A DNA stretch of 64,000 nt from assembly GCF_003989665.1 (NCBI RefSeq), contig NZ_RZIJ01000015.1, forward strand, positions 124,001 through 188,000, read 5' to 3'. Both the position numbers and the translations under genes were made by a program. The stretch comes from Azospirillum doebereinerae (lineage in GTDB: Bacteria; Pseudomonadota; Alphaproteobacteria; Azospirillales; Azospirillaceae). Positions 45,351 to 54,142 of this stretch are shown one piece after another. The notes beneath the pieces were generated by a model, which was given only the letters and a program-made list of their open reading frames with translations, ran no database searches and was not told the DNA's origin. Position 1 is the first letter of the stretch; every line of letters starts with the position of its first letter.

Positions 45351-46133
45351 TCACCGCGCCGAGGCGCGGCAATCGGCCAGGATGTTGCCCACCGTGACGC
45401 GCTCGCGCTCGTCCATGGTCAACTCCCAGCGCGCCTTCACGGCGATCCAGTCGGCGACGTACAGGCAGATGCCGTCCCGCTTGGGCGGGAGCCAGTCCTC
45501 CGGTCCCTTGGAGCCCTTGGCCCGGTTGGCCTCGCGGCTCGCCGCCAGCAGGGTCAGCGGGTCGGTCAGATCGTTGGCGTAGGCCGCCCGGCGGTCGCGG
45601 CTCCAGGCATGGCCGCCGCTTGCGTAGGTCTCCTCCAGCGGGACCCGGTGGTCGATGTCCACGAGGTTCGGGTCGGTGATGCGGTCGCCGGTGTAGGGAT
45701 CGATCCATTCCCCGGACGCCACCGCGCAGCCCTTGTCGGACAGCTTGGCCGGGCGTCGCGAATCACGGATCAGCACCTGTTCCCGCGCGTTCAGGCAGCC
45801 GCGGTCGAGGGCCAGCCAATGCGGCCACTCTTCGCGCTCGTAGCCCCCGCGCTTCTCCTCCTCGACCCGGATGCCGTCGAGCAGGCGTTGCGTCTTGTCG
45901 AAGTCGATGCGGTCCGACGCCCGCGCGACGACCGGCGGAGGGGTGTGGACGCGGGCGTTGCGGCCCTTCTTCTCCTCCTGTCCCAGCAGGCGTTCCAGCG
46001 TGCCGGCGGGCAGGATGTGCAGCCGCTCCGCCACCGCCAGGGCGGCGAGGATCGCCAGCACCGTGAACAGCCCGCGCAGCGTCAGCGACCGCTTGCGCGA
46101 TCCCCCGCCGGAATTACCCCACCGTCCCGCCAT
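45351..46133 (-). CDS. Membrane-anchored HNH endonuclease family protein (DUF1524-like)
   Basis: The 260-residue protein has an N-terminal membrane helix (GLFTVLAILAALAVAERL, residues 21-38) and a C-terminal HNH domain. The motif residues appear in LVDIDHRVPLEETYASGG, in YANDLTDPLTLLAASREANRAKG and in EDWLPPKRDGICLYVADW. This is the GmrSD/DUF1524-type HNH layout, often seen in secreted nucleases. Being anchored or exported, it may degrade external DNA. The region between (residues 60-140) has paired cysteines, as in exported proteins. It stands alone, convergent with nothing closer than the receptor gene. Confidence 0.85.
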   Translation of the reverse strand: MAGRWGNSGGGSRKRSLTLRGLFTVLAILAALAVAERLHILPAGTLERLLGQEEKKGRNARVHTPPPVVARASDRIDFDKTQRLLDGIRVEEEKRGGYEREEWPHWLALDRGCLNAREQVLIRDSRRPAKLSDKGCAVASGEWIDPYTGDRITDPNLVDIDHRVPLEETYASGGHAWSRDRRAAYANDLTDPLTLLAASREANRAKGSKGPEDWLPPKRDGICLYVADWIAVKARWELTMDERERVTVGNILADCRASAR

Positions 46134-46238
46134 GCGCGCGTCCCACCCCTTGCATATCGGGCGATGTTATGACCGTCGCGGACGCGGCGCTCAATGGAGA
46201 TTCGGGCTGGGGAGATTCGGGCGCAATGCCGCCTGGGC

Positions 46239-47168
46239 TTACGGCATGCGACCGGTCAGGGTCGCGCTCAGCCCTTGCAGCAGCCCGATCTGGCAAACGG
46301 TGTCGAAGGTGCCGCGCATCAGCGACGGGTCGCCGATCGACACCCGGATGTCGCCGGCCCGCGTCGGGGTGTGGCGGCGCTGGACGCGGGCGCCGCACAG
46401 CTCCTGCAACACCTCCAGCAGCATGGCGAGCGAGGTCGCCCGCCCGGTGCAGAGGTTGTAGACCGGGGCGCCGCACCAGCGCCGCTCCATCGCCAGCGCC
46501 AGGATCCGCACCACGTCGCCGACGAAGACGAAATCGCGCACCTGCTGGCCGTCGCCGTGGATCTCCACGTCCTCGCCGCGTGCGACGCGGCGGGCGAAGA
46601 TCGAGATCACCCCGGAGTAGGGCGACAGCGGATCCTGACGCGGCCCGTAGACGTTGAAGAAGCGGAAGCCCATCGCCGGCACGCCCTGGATCGTCCAGGC
46701 GATCTTCGCGTGCATCTCGCAGCCGAGCTTGTCCACGCCATAGGCCGAGAGCGGGCGGGGCGTCAGTTCCTCGCCCAGCGGCGTCGCCGGGTTGTCGCCG
46801 TAGACGGCGGCCGAGGAGGCGTAGACCACCGGCACCGCCCCGCCGTTGCGGGCGTCGCGCGCCGCCTCGAACACCGTGACGGTGCCGAGCAGGTTCGTGC
46901 GGTGGGTCTCGGCCCACAACTCGCGCGAGCGCTGGACCGAGGCGACGGCGGCCAGATGGAACACGCCGTCCACCCCTTCGATGGCGTGGCGCACCGCGTC
47001 GGGATCGGCCACGTCGCCGACGACCAGTTTCGCGGCGGCCGGCTTGTTCTCCAGCCGGCCGCTCGACAGGTTGTCGAGGATGGTCACCCGGTGCCCGTCG
47101 GCCAGCAGACGGTCGGCCAGATGCGAGCCGATGAAGCCGCAGCCGCCGGTGATGAGGTGATGCGCCAT
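46239..47168 (-). CDS. NAD-dependent epimerase/dehydratase (UDP-sugar 4-epimerase-like)
   Basis: The 309-residue extended SDR has the NAD-binding motif TGGCGFIGSHLADRL, the DNLSSG loop, the catalytic Tyr-x3-Lys as YGVDK with the preceding YASSAAVYGD, and RFFNVYGPRQDP. These features match UDP-glucose/galactose or UDP-glucuronate 4-epimerases of exopolysaccharide and LPS clusters. The start MAHHLITGG at 47168 has GGGG ahead. It lies close to glycosyltransferase genes, but the precise sugar is not readable. Confidence 0.88.
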   Translation of the reverse strand: MAHHLITGGCGFIGSHLADRLLADGHRVTILDNLSSGRLENKPAAAKLVVGDVADPDAVRHAIEGVDGVFHLAAVASVQRSRELWAETHRTNLLGTVTVFEAARDARNGGAVPVVYASSAAVYGDNPATPLGEELTPRPLSAYGVDKLGCEMHAKIAWTIQGVPAMGFRFFNVYGPRQDPLSPYSGVISIFARRVARGEDVEIHGDGQQVRDFVFVGDVVRILALAMERRWCGAPVYNLCTGRATSLAMLLEVLQELCGARVQRRHTPTRAGDIRVSIGDPSLMRGTFDTVCQIGLLQGLSATLTGRMP

Positions 47169-47360
47169 GATCCCCGCCCGATTAAAAAAACACGCTCCCT
47201 GATCGTCGGCACGGGCGGGGCCGGGGACCAGACCATCTTCGGGATGAGAGCCAAGCCCAACCGGAGGCGCGAGCCCGCCGTTCGGGGGTCCCACTTGGCG
47301 AATCGGTCGGGTTTCCCATGTGACGGTTTTCGGACAGGCGCCACCTCTGGTTCAACAGGC

Positions 47361-47394
47361 TTATCCACGGGCTTTTCCACCGTTCTGTGGATAA
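47361..47394. promoter_or_regulatory. DnaA-box-like dyad
   Basis: TTATCCACG (47361-47369), TTTTCCACC (47373-47381) and TGTGGATAA (47386-47394) lie within 34 bases. The outer two form an inverted pair CTTATCCAC/GTGGATAAG. The last is a perfect DnaA box (TTATCCACA) on the minus strand, the first has one mismatch, and the middle two. They lie between the epimerase gene and a small plus-strand gene. Confidence 0.55.
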
Positions 47395-47407
47395 GTTCGG
47401 TCAAGGG

Positions 47408-47435
47408 CGGCAAGGTCGCGGGGGCCACCTTGCCG
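47408..47435. repeat. Perfect hairpin beside the DnaA-box cluster
   Basis: CGGCAAGGT and ACCTTGCCG form a 9-base stem with a 10-base G/C-rich loop. No T-run follows. It lies 31 bases before the small gene at 47466 and might act in its leader. The rest of the 47169-47465 gap shows no coding potential. Confidence 0.5.
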
Positions 47436-47465
47436 GTGCGCCGCATTTATGGTAAACATCCGCCT

Positions 47466-47699
47466 ATGGTTGAAACCCGACGCACAGGCGACCGTTCCAA
47501 CGACGCGATCCGCCCCGATCCCGGCGGCGGCCGCGTTCCGTCCGCCGGTGGCGTCGGCCCCAGCGCGCGCGCCGAGACCGTGGGGCGCGGGCGCCAGCGG
47601 ATCCCGACCTTGCGCGAACTGGCCGCCTTGGTGGTCAACGGCGTGCTGACCCTACCGCGCAACTACCGGCGCGGCATGTTCCTCGACGTCGAGATTTAA
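47466..47699 (+). CDS. Small hypothetical protein
   Basis: The 77-residue basic protein has a disordered first half (MVETRRTGDRSNDAIRPD and following) and a structured tail with IPTLRELAALVVNGVLTLPR and GMFLDVEI. I do not recognise a family. It stands between the DnaA-box cluster and a convergent GT2 gene (11-base gap). The frame is open and codon use is normal, but no strong ribosome-binding site is visible, so the gene is likely but not certain. Confidence 0.5.
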   Translation: MVETRRTGDRSNDAIRPDPGGGRVPSAGGVGPSARAETVGRGRQRIPTLRELAALVVNGVLTLPRNYRRGMFLDVEI

Positions 47700-47710
47700 C
47701 CGACGGGAAT

Positions 47711-48460
47711 TCAACCGCCGGTATAGGCCGCGACCTCCGGTCCGAACAGGCGCTCCAGCAGAACCGGCGGCAGCTCGTATTGCGGCAGGCACAGGCTGGT
47801 GCTGCGGGCGTGCAGCGTGTGCAGGCACAGCCCCTCGTCGTCCGGGAAGGCGCCGACGCGGAAGCGTTCGCGCGCGGCCTTGACGAAGGGCGCGTCCTCG
47901 CAGGCGTTGACCGGGGGGAAGCGAACCGCTTCCCACACCGCGCGGCGGTAGGCGTAGGAAAAGCCGTAGCCGTCGAGGTTGTCAGCGGAGGGCGGTGAGT
48001 CGGGCGCCTCGACGTAGGCACAGGCGCTGCGGCCCCAACGGTGGTGCGAGCCGCCGCGCGCGGTGTCCCAATAGCCCAAACGCCCATGCACCGCGCTGTG
48101 CAGGAACCAGCCTGACAGCTTGACCAGATCGAAGCCCCGTTCCAACCACGCGACCATGCGCGCGACATAGGCGGGAGCGTAGAAATCGTCGTCGTCCATG
48201 TGAACGATGATCGCGCCGGTCGCGTGTTCCGCCAGGATGTTGCGCTTTTCGCCGATGGCGTAGCGGCTGGGTGCGTAGAGATACTTCAGCTTCGCTCCGG
48301 CAAGCGGCTGAAGATAGGCCGATGGGCGCGGGCTGTCGTCGAAGACTAACCACTCGATCTCGGTGTAGGTCTGCGCCTGGATGCGGGCGTGCAGGCGGGG
48401 CAGGAAATCCTCGCGCTGCCAGCTGGGCGTGACGATGCTCACCAGGGGTTCGGACGGCAT
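47711..48460 (-). CDS. Family 2 glycosyltransferase
   Basis: The 249-residue protein has the GT-A fold of family 2: PLVSIVTPSWQREDFLPRL at the start, IEWLVFDDSP, the nucleotide-sugar site with HMDDDDFYAPAYV (DxD-type), and DGYGFSYAYRRAVWEAV. It would transfer a sugar from a nucleotide donor to a glycan at the membrane or in the cytosol. ATG 48460 begins the conserved region; ATG 48505 would add 15 residues and shares a CATG with the divergent TPR gene. It belongs to the surface-glycan block. Confidence 0.88.
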   Translation of the reverse strand: MPSEPLVSIVTPSWQREDFLPRLHARIQAQTYTEIEWLVFDDSPRPSAYLQPLAGAKLKYLYAPSRYAIGEKRNILAEHATGAIIVHMDDDDFYAPAYVARMVAWLERGFDLVKLSGWFLHSAVHGRLGYWDTARGGSHHRWGRSACAYVEAPDSPPSADNLDGYGFSYAYRRAVWEAVRFPPVNACEDAPFVKAARERFRVGAFPDDEGLCLHTLHARSTSLCLPQYELPPVLLERLFGPEVAAYTGG

Positions 48461-48503
48461 GGGGTTTCTTGCTCGCGTCGGGGCCTGCGTGTAGACAGGC
48501 GGC

Positions 48504-50279
48504 ATGGTCTCACTTCGGGATGCCTTGGCCGCCGCGGTCGGTCACCATCGGGCCGGCCGCCTCGACCGGGCGGAGGCGCTGTATCATAGCATCCTGCGGG
48601 CCGTCCCGGACCAGCCCGACGCGCTGCATCTTCTGGGCGTGCTGGACGGGCAGGACGGGCGGCAGGGCTTGGCCCTGCGCCGTCTGCGGCTGGCCGTGGC
48701 GGCACGGCCCGACGACGCGGATACCCTCAACGATCTGGCGCTGACCCTGCGTGCCGCCGGGCAGGCGGGCAGGGCTGCGGGGGCCCTCGGCCGGGCCTTG
48801 CGGCTGGAACCGGCACTGCCCCAGGCCGCCTACAACCTCGGCAACCTGCTGCGGGACGGCGGCGATCCGGAAGGGGCGGTCGGGTGGTACCGGCAGGCTC
48901 TGGCCCACCGCGCTGATTACCCGGAGGCCTGGAACAATCTGGGCATGGTCTTGAGCGCCTTGGGACGCACCCGCGAGGCCGCCGACGCCTTCGCCGAGGC
49001 CTTGGCCCGCCGGCCGGAGGACGCCGACCTGCGGATCAACCGGGCCAACGCGCTCGATGCGGTGGGCGGCACGGCCGCCGCCGCGCGGCTGCGGCGGCAG
49101 GCCCTGACCTTGGCTCCGGCAGGGGCGGATGTTCTGCACAACCTCGCCGTCCGGCTGCTGGGCGAGGCCGGGATGGACCGGCCGGTGGTGGCCGGGCGCC
49201 CGCTCGACCACCGCAAGCTGGCGCGCGGGCTGGGTTGGCTGCGGCGGGCGCTGATCGTGCGGCGCGACCACGCCGCCGCCGGGGACGCGTTGATCGGCGC
49301 GGCGCTGAAGCTGTTGCAGGCAGGGCTGGCCGATGATGCGCTGGTCGAGGCGGCGGCGCGGGCCGCCCCGCAGGCCCTGGCGCGCGATTCCCAAGACACG
49401 CGCGCGGCGGCGATGATCGCCTACCGGTTCTACCGGCGGGGCCGCGCCGACAGGGGGGCGCGCTGGATGCGGCGGGTCGCCCGCCGCTTTACCGCCGGGG
49501 AGGCCGCTGCCGATTTCGAGCTGCGAACCTGGTCGCTGATCCGACCCGACCGCGATTTCCTCGACCGCCTGCCGGGCATCGACGCGCTGCTGGACGGCTT
49601 CCCCCCGCTGGAGAGCGTGTTCGATCCGCCACCGGGTGAAGGCCCGCTCATCGCGGTGTCCTGCGACGACGTGTATTTCCGGCGCTTCGTCGGTGATCTT
49701 CTGGACTCCATCGAGACGGCGGGGGGCGGGGAGGCGGTCCATGTCCACGTCGTCAACCCGTCCGCCGAAACCGAGGCGGATCTGGCCGTTTGGCGGGCGC
49801 GCCTGCCGCTGGGCTTCAGCCGCGAGCGGGTGACCGTCGAGCGCTGGGACGCCCACCGCCGCGCCACCTATTACGCCTGCATCCGCTTCATCCGCTGGCA
49901 CCAACTGCTCGACCGGCATCGCCGCCCGCTGGTGCATGTGGACGCCGACTGCACGCTGCTGGCCGATCTCGGTGGTTTTGCCGAGGGGATGCGCGGCGCC
50001 GACGCCGGGCTGCTGCGCGACGGGCGCGGGCGCGGGCCGACTCGGGAGATCACCGTCTGCTTCGCGTGGTTCCAGCCGACGCCGGACGGGCGCCGCTTTC
50101 TCGCCCTGACCGCTGCGGCCATCGCCGACGCGCTGCGCCGGGGCGATGGCTGGTGGATGCTGGATCAGGCCGCGCCCTTCTGCGTGCTCGACGCCCTGGC
50201 CGCGCAGGGCGAGGCGCCGGTCCTGCGCTGGTTCGACTGGATGGATTTCCCCTGGATCCGCTTCATCGGCGACAAATAG
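48504..50279 (+). CDS. TPR-repeat protein with C-terminal glycosyltransferase-like domain
   Basis: The 591-residue protein starts with about five TPR units (GRLDRAEALYHSILRAVPDQ, DADTLNDLALTLRAAGQ, PQAAYNLGNLLRDGG, YPEAWNNLGMVLSALGR and following). These are followed by a helical linker and a C-terminal alpha/beta domain (about 390-590). That domain contains LIAVSCDDVYFRRFVGDLL and PLVHVDADCTLLADLG, a DxD-like metal site, and WFQPTPDGRRFLALT. Proteins of this layout act in protein or surface glycosylation, and the acceptor is unknown. It is divergent from the GT2 gene and convergent, across a small Cys-rich gene, with a second TPR transferase. Confidence 0.8.
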   Translation: MVSLRDALAAAVGHHRAGRLDRAEALYHSILRAVPDQPDALHLLGVLDGQDGRQGLALRRLRLAVAARPDDADTLNDLALTLRAAGQAGRAAGALGRALRLEPALPQAAYNLGNLLRDGGDPEGAVGWYRQALAHRADYPEAWNNLGMVLSALGRTREAADAFAEALARRPEDADLRINRANALDAVGGTAAAARLRRQALTLAPAGADVLHNLAVRLLGEAGMDRPVVAGRPLDHRKLARGLGWLRRALIVRRDHAAAGDALIGAALKLLQAGLADDALVEAAARAAPQALARDSQDTRAAAMIAYRFYRRGRADRGARWMRRVARRFTAGEAAADFELRTWSLIRPDRDFLDRLPGIDALLDGFPPLESVFDPPPGEGPLIAVSCDDVYFRRFVGDLLDSIETAGGGEAVHVHVVNPSAETEADLAVWRARLPLGFSRERVTVERWDAHRRATYYACIRFIRWHQLLDRHRRPLVHVDADCTLLADLGGFAEGMRGADAGLLRDGRGRGPTREITVCFAWFQPTPDGRRFLALTAAAIADALRRGDGWWMLDQAAPFCVLDALAAQGEAPVLRWFDWMDFPWIRFIGDK

Positions 50280-50299
50280 GTGGCGGCGACCGACAGGCG

Positions 50300-50536
50300 T
50301 CAGTACCGGCCACGGTCGCGGAAGCAGGAATGGCCCGACGGACAGGCGCGGCAGCTCTGACAGCACAGCTCGTCCAGATCGACGGTGATGCCATGGGCGC
50401 TCAGCACCGTCTGCGCGTAGACGGTGTACAGCTTGCCGAGCGCCGCATCGCCGTTCGGTGCGGTGCCGCTCGGCGCGACGACGACGGCCCGTTCCACCTC
50501 GTCGATGGCCCGGCGGATCGCGGACGGATCGAACAT
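50300..50536 (-). CDS. Small cysteine-rich protein of unknown function
   Basis: The 78-residue protein has an amphipathic N-terminal helix (SAIRRAIDEVERAVVV), a central ALGKLYTVYAQTVLSAHGI helix, and a C-terminal cysteine cluster at 58, 59, 62, 65 and 71 with His69 between (CCQSCRACPSGHSC). The pattern suggests a metal or iron-sulfur site. GGAGGGG lies close upstream of ATG 50536, which makes this start convincing. It sits between two convergent TPR-glycosyltransferase genes. No family is recognised. Confidence 0.62.
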   Translation of the reverse strand: MFDPSAIRRAIDEVERAVVVAPSGTAPNGDAALGKLYTVYAQTVLSAHGITVDLDELCCQSCRACPSGHSCFRDRGRY

Positions 50537-50664
50537 CGGCCCCTCCGAAACGCAGTGCGGCAATAAGCCGCGCTGAACGCGTACGATCATGACCGCGATT
50601 TGGAACGATTACAACGTGGCCTTTGTCATAATGATTTTGTGTGTATTTTCCCTATGCCGTCCGC

Positions 50665-52839
50665 TCAGGTCGATCGGGCGGCTCGGTCCCGCTCGGTCCG
50701 CAGGGAGTGGGCCAGATGCTCAGCCAGCCTGGGCCCGTCGCACAGCGGCCCGCCGGCCATCCGGGCGCGCAGGCCCGCGCGCAGCGTCGCCAGCCGGGCG
50801 GGGTCGCCGGCCCAGCCGGCCGCCAGCTCCACATACTCCCGCGCGTCGTGGGCGACGCAGCCCTCGACCCCCGCGACGGTCAGGAAGGCCAGCGAGTGGC
50901 GGCTGGAGAAGGTCTCCCCCGGCAGCGTGACGACCGGAACGCCCATCCACAGGGTCTCCAGCGTCGTGGTGCTGCCCGCGAAGGGGAAGGGGTCGAGTGC
51001 CACGTCGACCGACGCGCACCACGCCATGTGCTCCAGACTGGAGGTGGCGCCGACCATCGTCACCCGCTCCGGGGCAATCCCGGCCCCGGTGAGCTTGCTT
51101 CGCCACAAGGCGGCGGTGATTGGGCAGGACAGCGCCTTGGTCTTCATCAGCAGGCGCGATCCCGGCACGCGGGTCAGGATGTCGGCCCAGGCGTCGAGCA
51201 CCGGCCCGTTCAGCTTGGTCAGGATGTTGAAGGACCCGAAGGTGACCGGCGCGCCCGACAGGCAGGGCGGCGGCACCGGATCTGGCGCGCCGTCGGGCGG
51301 GTCGTAGGCAATGAAGGCGTCAGGCATCCGCAGCACGCGCTCGCTGTAGAGCGCCTCCGCCCCCTCGGGAACGTGGTGGCGGTCGGCGATCAGCAGATCC
51401 ACCGCCGCCATCCCGGTGGTCGCCATGTAGCCCGACCACGCCGCCTGAATCGGCGCCGGCTTGCGGGCGAAGACCCCCGGCCGGCCGCGCGCGTTGTGCC
51501 CGGCGAGGTCGATCAACACGTCCGGGCGGTCGGCGCGGATGCGCTCGGCCAGTTCCGCGTCGGACAGCGTGGCGACGGGAACCCAGCGCTCCGCCGCCGC
51601 GCGGAAGCGGGCGGTGAGATCGTCGTCCTCGGTCTGGTTGGCGTAGAGGAACAGGCGGACGCCCTGGGCGGGCAGGGCCTCCACCGTGCGCACGGCGAAC
51701 TGCCCGGCGGGGTGGCGGCGGAAGTCGCCGGACAGGATGCCGACGGTCAGCGGCCGGTCGGCCGGTCCGCTCACAGGTCTGTGCTTTTTCCACCCGGCCC
51801 GCAGCGGCGCGCCGTGGACGGCGTCCCAGGCGCGGTGGGCCTCCAGCGCGCCGGCCAGCGTCGCCCCCGGCCGGAACAACTGGAGATAGGCAAGGTTGGA
51901 GCGGGCCTCCGACAGATCGGGTCGCAGGACCAGCGCCCGCCGGATGCCTATGTCCGCCGCGTCGAGTTCCCCCTGGGTCTGCCGGACCAGCGCCAGATTG
52001 GCGTGAGCCTCCGCCAGATCGGGCGACCGAACCAGGGCGGCGGCGTAGGTGTCGCCCGCCTCGGCCAGCCGGTTCGCCCGCTGCCGCACCTCGCCCAATT
52101 GCAGAAAGGCCTCGGCCAGCTCTGGCTGGGCGGTCGCCGCGCGCCGTGCCACGTCGTCGGCTTGGGCGCCATGCCCCAGCGCCAGCAGCACCGCCGCCCG
52201 ATTGGCGAGGGCCGTCGCGTGATCGGGCCGCAGGGCCAACGCGCGGGCCAGCGCCGGCCCCGCCTCCGCCAAGTGCCCCAGCGCCAGCAGCAGGGCGCCC
52301 CGGTTGGCGTGCGCCTCGACGAACTCCCGGTCGGCGGCGACGGCGGCGCCATAGGCGGCGATGGCCTCGTCGCGCCGGCCGAGCGCGGCCAGCGCATTGC
52401 CCAAATTGAACGACGCCCGCGCGTAGCCGGGCCGCTTGGCCGCCGCCTGCCGGTAGGCGGCGACGGCCTCGTCGCGCCGGCCGAGTCCGTCCAGCGCGTT
52501 GCCCAGGTTGTAGAGCGCCTGCGCGAAGTCGGGGCGCAGCCGGATCGCCTGCCGGTGCGCCGCCGCCGCGTCCTCCAGCCGGCCTTGCGCCTTCAAGGCG
52601 CTGCCCAGGTTGTCGTGGTAGTCGGCGGTGCGCCGGTCGGCGGCGATGGCGGCGCGGATCAGCGCCTCGGCCTCCACCGGGTGCCCGGCCTGGAGATGGG
52701 CCACGCCCAGGAGATGCAATGCGTCGGCGTGGCCGGGAGCCGCATCGAGCACCGCGCGGTAGAGCGCCGCCGCCTCGCCCAGCCGGCCGGCCTGATGATG
52801 GGCCAACGCCGTGGCCAGCGTGTCCTGGATCGTCGCCAT
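50665..52839 (-). CDS. TPR-containing O-linked GlcNAc transferase-like protein (GT41/SPINDLY type)
   Basis: The 724-residue protein has about nine TPR units (residues 5-320) and a C-terminal GT41 domain. The latter shows LTVGILSGDFRRHPAGQF, DVLIDLAGHNARGRPGVFA, APIQAAWSGYMATTGM, VTFGSFNILTKLNGPVL and the donor-site PFAGSTTTLETLWMGVPVV. Family members attach GlcNAc or other sugars to Ser/Thr of proteins in the cytosol. In motile alphaproteobacteria such proteins can act on flagellins, and flaF lies 2.4 kb away. That link is inferred. Confidence 0.88.
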   Translation of the reverse strand: MATIQDTLATALAHHQAGRLGEAAALYRAVLDAAPGHADALHLLGVAHLQAGHPVEAEALIRAAIAADRRTADYHDNLGSALKAQGRLEDAAAAHRQAIRLRPDFAQALYNLGNALDGLGRRDEAVAAYRQAAAKRPGYARASFNLGNALAALGRRDEAIAAYGAAVAADREFVEAHANRGALLLALGHLAEAGPALARALALRPDHATALANRAAVLLALGHGAQADDVARRAATAQPELAEAFLQLGEVRQRANRLAEAGDTYAAALVRSPDLAEAHANLALVRQTQGELDAADIGIRRALVLRPDLSEARSNLAYLQLFRPGATLAGALEAHRAWDAVHGAPLRAGWKKHRPVSGPADRPLTVGILSGDFRRHPAGQFAVRTVEALPAQGVRLFLYANQTEDDDLTARFRAAAERWVPVATLSDAELAERIRADRPDVLIDLAGHNARGRPGVFARKPAPIQAAWSGYMATTGMAAVDLLIADRHHVPEGAEALYSERVLRMPDAFIAYDPPDGAPDPVPPPCLSGAPVTFGSFNILTKLNGPVLDAWADILTRVPGSRLLMKTKALSCPITAALWRSKLTGAGIAPERVTMVGATSSLEHMAWCASVDVALDPFPFAGSTTTLETLWMGVPVVTLPGETFSSRHSLAFLTVAGVEGCVAHDAREYVELAAGWAGDPARLATLRAGLRARMAGGPLCDGPRLAEHLAHSLRTERDRAARST

Positions 52840-52987
52840 GCCCTTTGTCTAGCCGGGCCGGCGGGGCGCGCGCCAGAGATTTCCTGTGGTGGATTTCCGG
52901 CGGCGCACGCCCGCCCCGGTTTCAGCACTTGACCCGGGGCCTCGGGACGGTCAGCTTGCCGCGCGTGCTTCCCCCCGGCCAATGCTC

Positions 52988-54142
52988 ATGAACCGACTGC
53001 AACGGTACCTGTTCCGCAATCTCCTGATCGCCACGCTCTATTCGACGGCCGGCCTGACCCTGACCATCTGGCTCAGCCAGTCGCTGCGGCTGATCGAGAT
53101 CGTGGTCAGCGCGGGGGCGCCGATGACGATGTTCCTGTGGCTGCTGCTGCTGACGGTGCCGACCTTCCTCGGCATCGTGCTGCCGCTGGCGCTGGTAGCC
53201 GCCATCCTGTTCACCTACAACAAGATGGCGGCCGACAGCGAGCTGGTGGTGATGCGCGCCGCCGGGGTCGGGCCGTTCGCCCTGGCGCAGCCGGCCCTGG
53301 TCGTCGCCTTCGGGGTGGTTACGGTCGTCTACGCCCTGAACGTCTGGATCACGCCGTCCGCCCACCGCGAACTGGTGCGCATGGAATACGCGGTGCGCAG
53401 CGACTATTCGCAGCTGTTCCTGCGCGAGGGCGTCTTCAACGAGGTCGGCGACCGCTTCAGCGTCTTTCTGCGCGAGCGCGACGGCGACGGCAATCTGCAC
53501 AAGGTGCTGATCCATGACGACCGCGTGCCGGACAAGCCGGTCACCGTGATGGGCGACCGCGCCGTCATGCTGACCGGGCCCGAAGGGGCGCGCTTCGTCG
53601 TCTACGATGGCAACCGGCAGGAGTTGGACCGCAAGACCGGCCGGCTGTCGCAGCTCTACTTCGAACGTTACGCCGTCGATCTGAAGGTGCTGACCCCGGC
53701 AGCGGCGGAACGCTGGCCCGACGCGCGCGAGCGCTCCACGGCGGAGCTGATGGACCCGGCCGCCATCGTCGCCCAGGACGACCGCATGCGCCGGGGCCTG
53801 ATCGCCGAGCTGCACCACCGCTTCTCCTCGCCGCTGCTGGCCCTGGCCTACGCCGCGATGGCGCTGGCGGCGCTGCTCTCGGGCGAGTTCAACCGGCGCG
53901 GCCAGTCCACCCGCGTCACCATCGCGGTGCTGCTGGTGATGGGCATGCAGTCGGCGGCGCTGGGGCTGACCAGCCTGGCCGGCAAGATGACGGTCTTCGT
54001 GCCGCTGATGTACCTGCTGCCGCTGGTCGCCGTCCTGCCGGCCCTGTGGGTGATGTCGCGCGGCCTGCGGCTGAAGCCGGGCCGCGACATCGGCCCGCGC
54101 AGCGGAGCCGGAAACGGAATCGCGGCCGGTTCCAGCCCGTGA
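52988..54142 (+). CDS. lptF: LPS export system permease LptF
   Basis: The 384-residue LptF/LptG-family protein begins MNRLQRYLFRNLL and has three N-terminal membrane helices, a periplasmic beta-jellyroll region (about residues 105-270) and three C-terminal helices with LHHRFSSPLLALAYAAMALAALLS. LptF pairs with LptG and LptB2 to lift LPS out of the inner membrane. No lptG follows here; the next gene is a GT9 transferase whose GTG overlaps its stop. The closely spaced ATG at 52982 is equivalent. Subtype LptF versus LptG is judged by N-terminal similarity only. Confidence 0.87.
   Translation: MNRLQRYLFRNLLIATLYSTAGLTLTIWLSQSLRLIEIVVSAGAPMTMFLWLLLLTVPTFLGIVLPLALVAAILFTYNKMAADSELVVMRAAGVGPFALAQPALVVAFGVVTVVYALNVWITPSAHRELVRMEYAVRSDYSQLFLREGVFNEVGDRFSVFLRERDGDGNLHKVLIHDDRVPDKPVTVMGDRAVMLTGPEGARFVVYDGNRQELDRKTGRLSQLYFERYAVDLKVLTPAAAERWPDARERSTAELMDPAAIVAQDDRMRRGLIAELHHRFSSPLLALAYAAMALAALLSGEFNRRGQSTRVTIAVLLVMGMQSAALGLTSLAGKMTVFVPLMYLLPLVAVLPALWVMSRGLRLKPGRDIGPRSGAGNGIAAGSSP

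Noticed and set aside
45163-45582. Plus-strand open frame starting in the AT-rich patch
   Set aside because: No ribosome-binding site, and two thirds of it is antisense to the HNH gene.
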